A program made the position numbers and the translations under genes. The notes beneath the pieces were generated by a model. The model had not been told where the DNA came from. It worked only from the letters and a program-made list of their open reading frames with translations, and made no database searches. This document shows positions 13,680 through 13,756 of a stretch of DNA of 13,756 nucleotides, one piece after another (the first letter of the stretch is position 1; the number at the start of each line of letters is the position of its first letter). The DNA comes from DATEVL01 sp035281845 (lineage in GTDB: Bacteria > Chloroflexota > Anaerolineae > Anaerolineales > E44-bin32), in assembly GCA_035281845.1 (NCBI GenBank), contig DATEVL010000102.1:1-13756 (forward strand), given 5' to 3'.

Positions 13680-13756
13680 ATGCCATTACAGTTGACCTTC
13701 TTGGGCGCCGCTGGAACGGTGACCGGATCCCGCTTCCTCCTGTCCAACGGCGGTCG
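13680..13756 (+). CDS. MBL-fold beta-CASP hydrolase (N-terminus only, cut by window edge)
   Basis: Twenty-five complete codons are visible, reading MPLQLTFLGAAGTVTGSRFL then LSNGGR. The 'LTFLGAAGTVTGSRxLL' opening is characteristic of metallo-beta-lactamase-fold beta-CASP proteins (RNA-processing exonuclease/YSH1-CPSF type), the first strand before the HxHxDH metal motif, which lies beyond the window. GGAG lies five bases before ATG. It follows the strong hairpin at 13547-13577 and is probably not part of the metal locus. Confidence 0.75.
   Translation, partial: MPLQLTFLGAAGTVTGSRFLLSNGG

Noticed and set aside
1..13756. CRISPR array, tRNA/rRNA, transposase or integrase
   Set aside because: No regularly spaced repeats, no tRNA cloverleaf or rRNA segment and no transposase-like protein was recognised on reading; a dedicated scan was not possible.

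Overview
This is a GC-rich bacterial window with strong Shine-Dalgarno sequences, frequent GTG/TTG starts and tightly packed, often overlapping genes. Several protein types (the 'DTHS' lipoprotein, the CCAHH membrane protein, the small CxC protein, the McrB-like ATPase) look like families I associate from memory with Chloroflexota (Anaerolineae or relatives). That assignment is inference; there is no rRNA or other taxonomic marker here. The theme is copper/heavy-metal handling joined to a membrane redox module.

Left half, minus strand (1-6175). Read 5'->3' this is a long gene series: a CCAHH membrane protein (6175-5684), a lipoprotein (5687-5193), a two-domain cytochrome b (5129-4032) and an exported Ig-like protein with a predicted N-terminal His (4035-3517). 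After a repeat-bearing gap (3208-3516) come a small CxC protein (3207-2866), a two-TM miniprotein (2795-2598), an AAA-type ATPase with no clear Walker B acids (2586-1354), a stand-alone YHS protein (1348-1178), a divergent Lgt-like membrane protein (1112-324) and a truncated HMA metallochaperone (167-1).

Right half, plus strand (6353-13756). Diverging from the CCAHH gene across about 180 bp is a CopA-type P1B-1 ATPase with an N-terminal YHS domain and two HMA folds, one of which has lost its cysteines. It is followed by a membrane-anchored cupredoxin with Cys/Cys/Met ligands, an ICMT-family membrane methyltransferase, a decayed SAM-methyltransferase remnant, a YtkA/FixH-like membrane protein, a rhodanese lipoprotein, a flavin-reductase-like flavoprotein overlapping a cytochrome c lipoprotein, and a DUF5676-like membrane protein that ends at a strong hairpin. 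The first codons of an MBL/beta-CASP hydrolase close the window.

Working picture (inference). CopA exports Cu(I); the cupredoxin, YHS, HMA and Ig-like proteins bind or pass on metal at the membrane surface. Cytochrome b, cytochrome c, the flavoprotein and rhodanese form a redox set on the same membrane. The cytochrome b has no Rieske or cytochrome f/c1 partner here and carries altered quinol-site motifs, so a non-canonical quinone-linked function beside copper export is the most interesting possibility. No mobile element, CRISPR array, tRNA or rRNA was seen.
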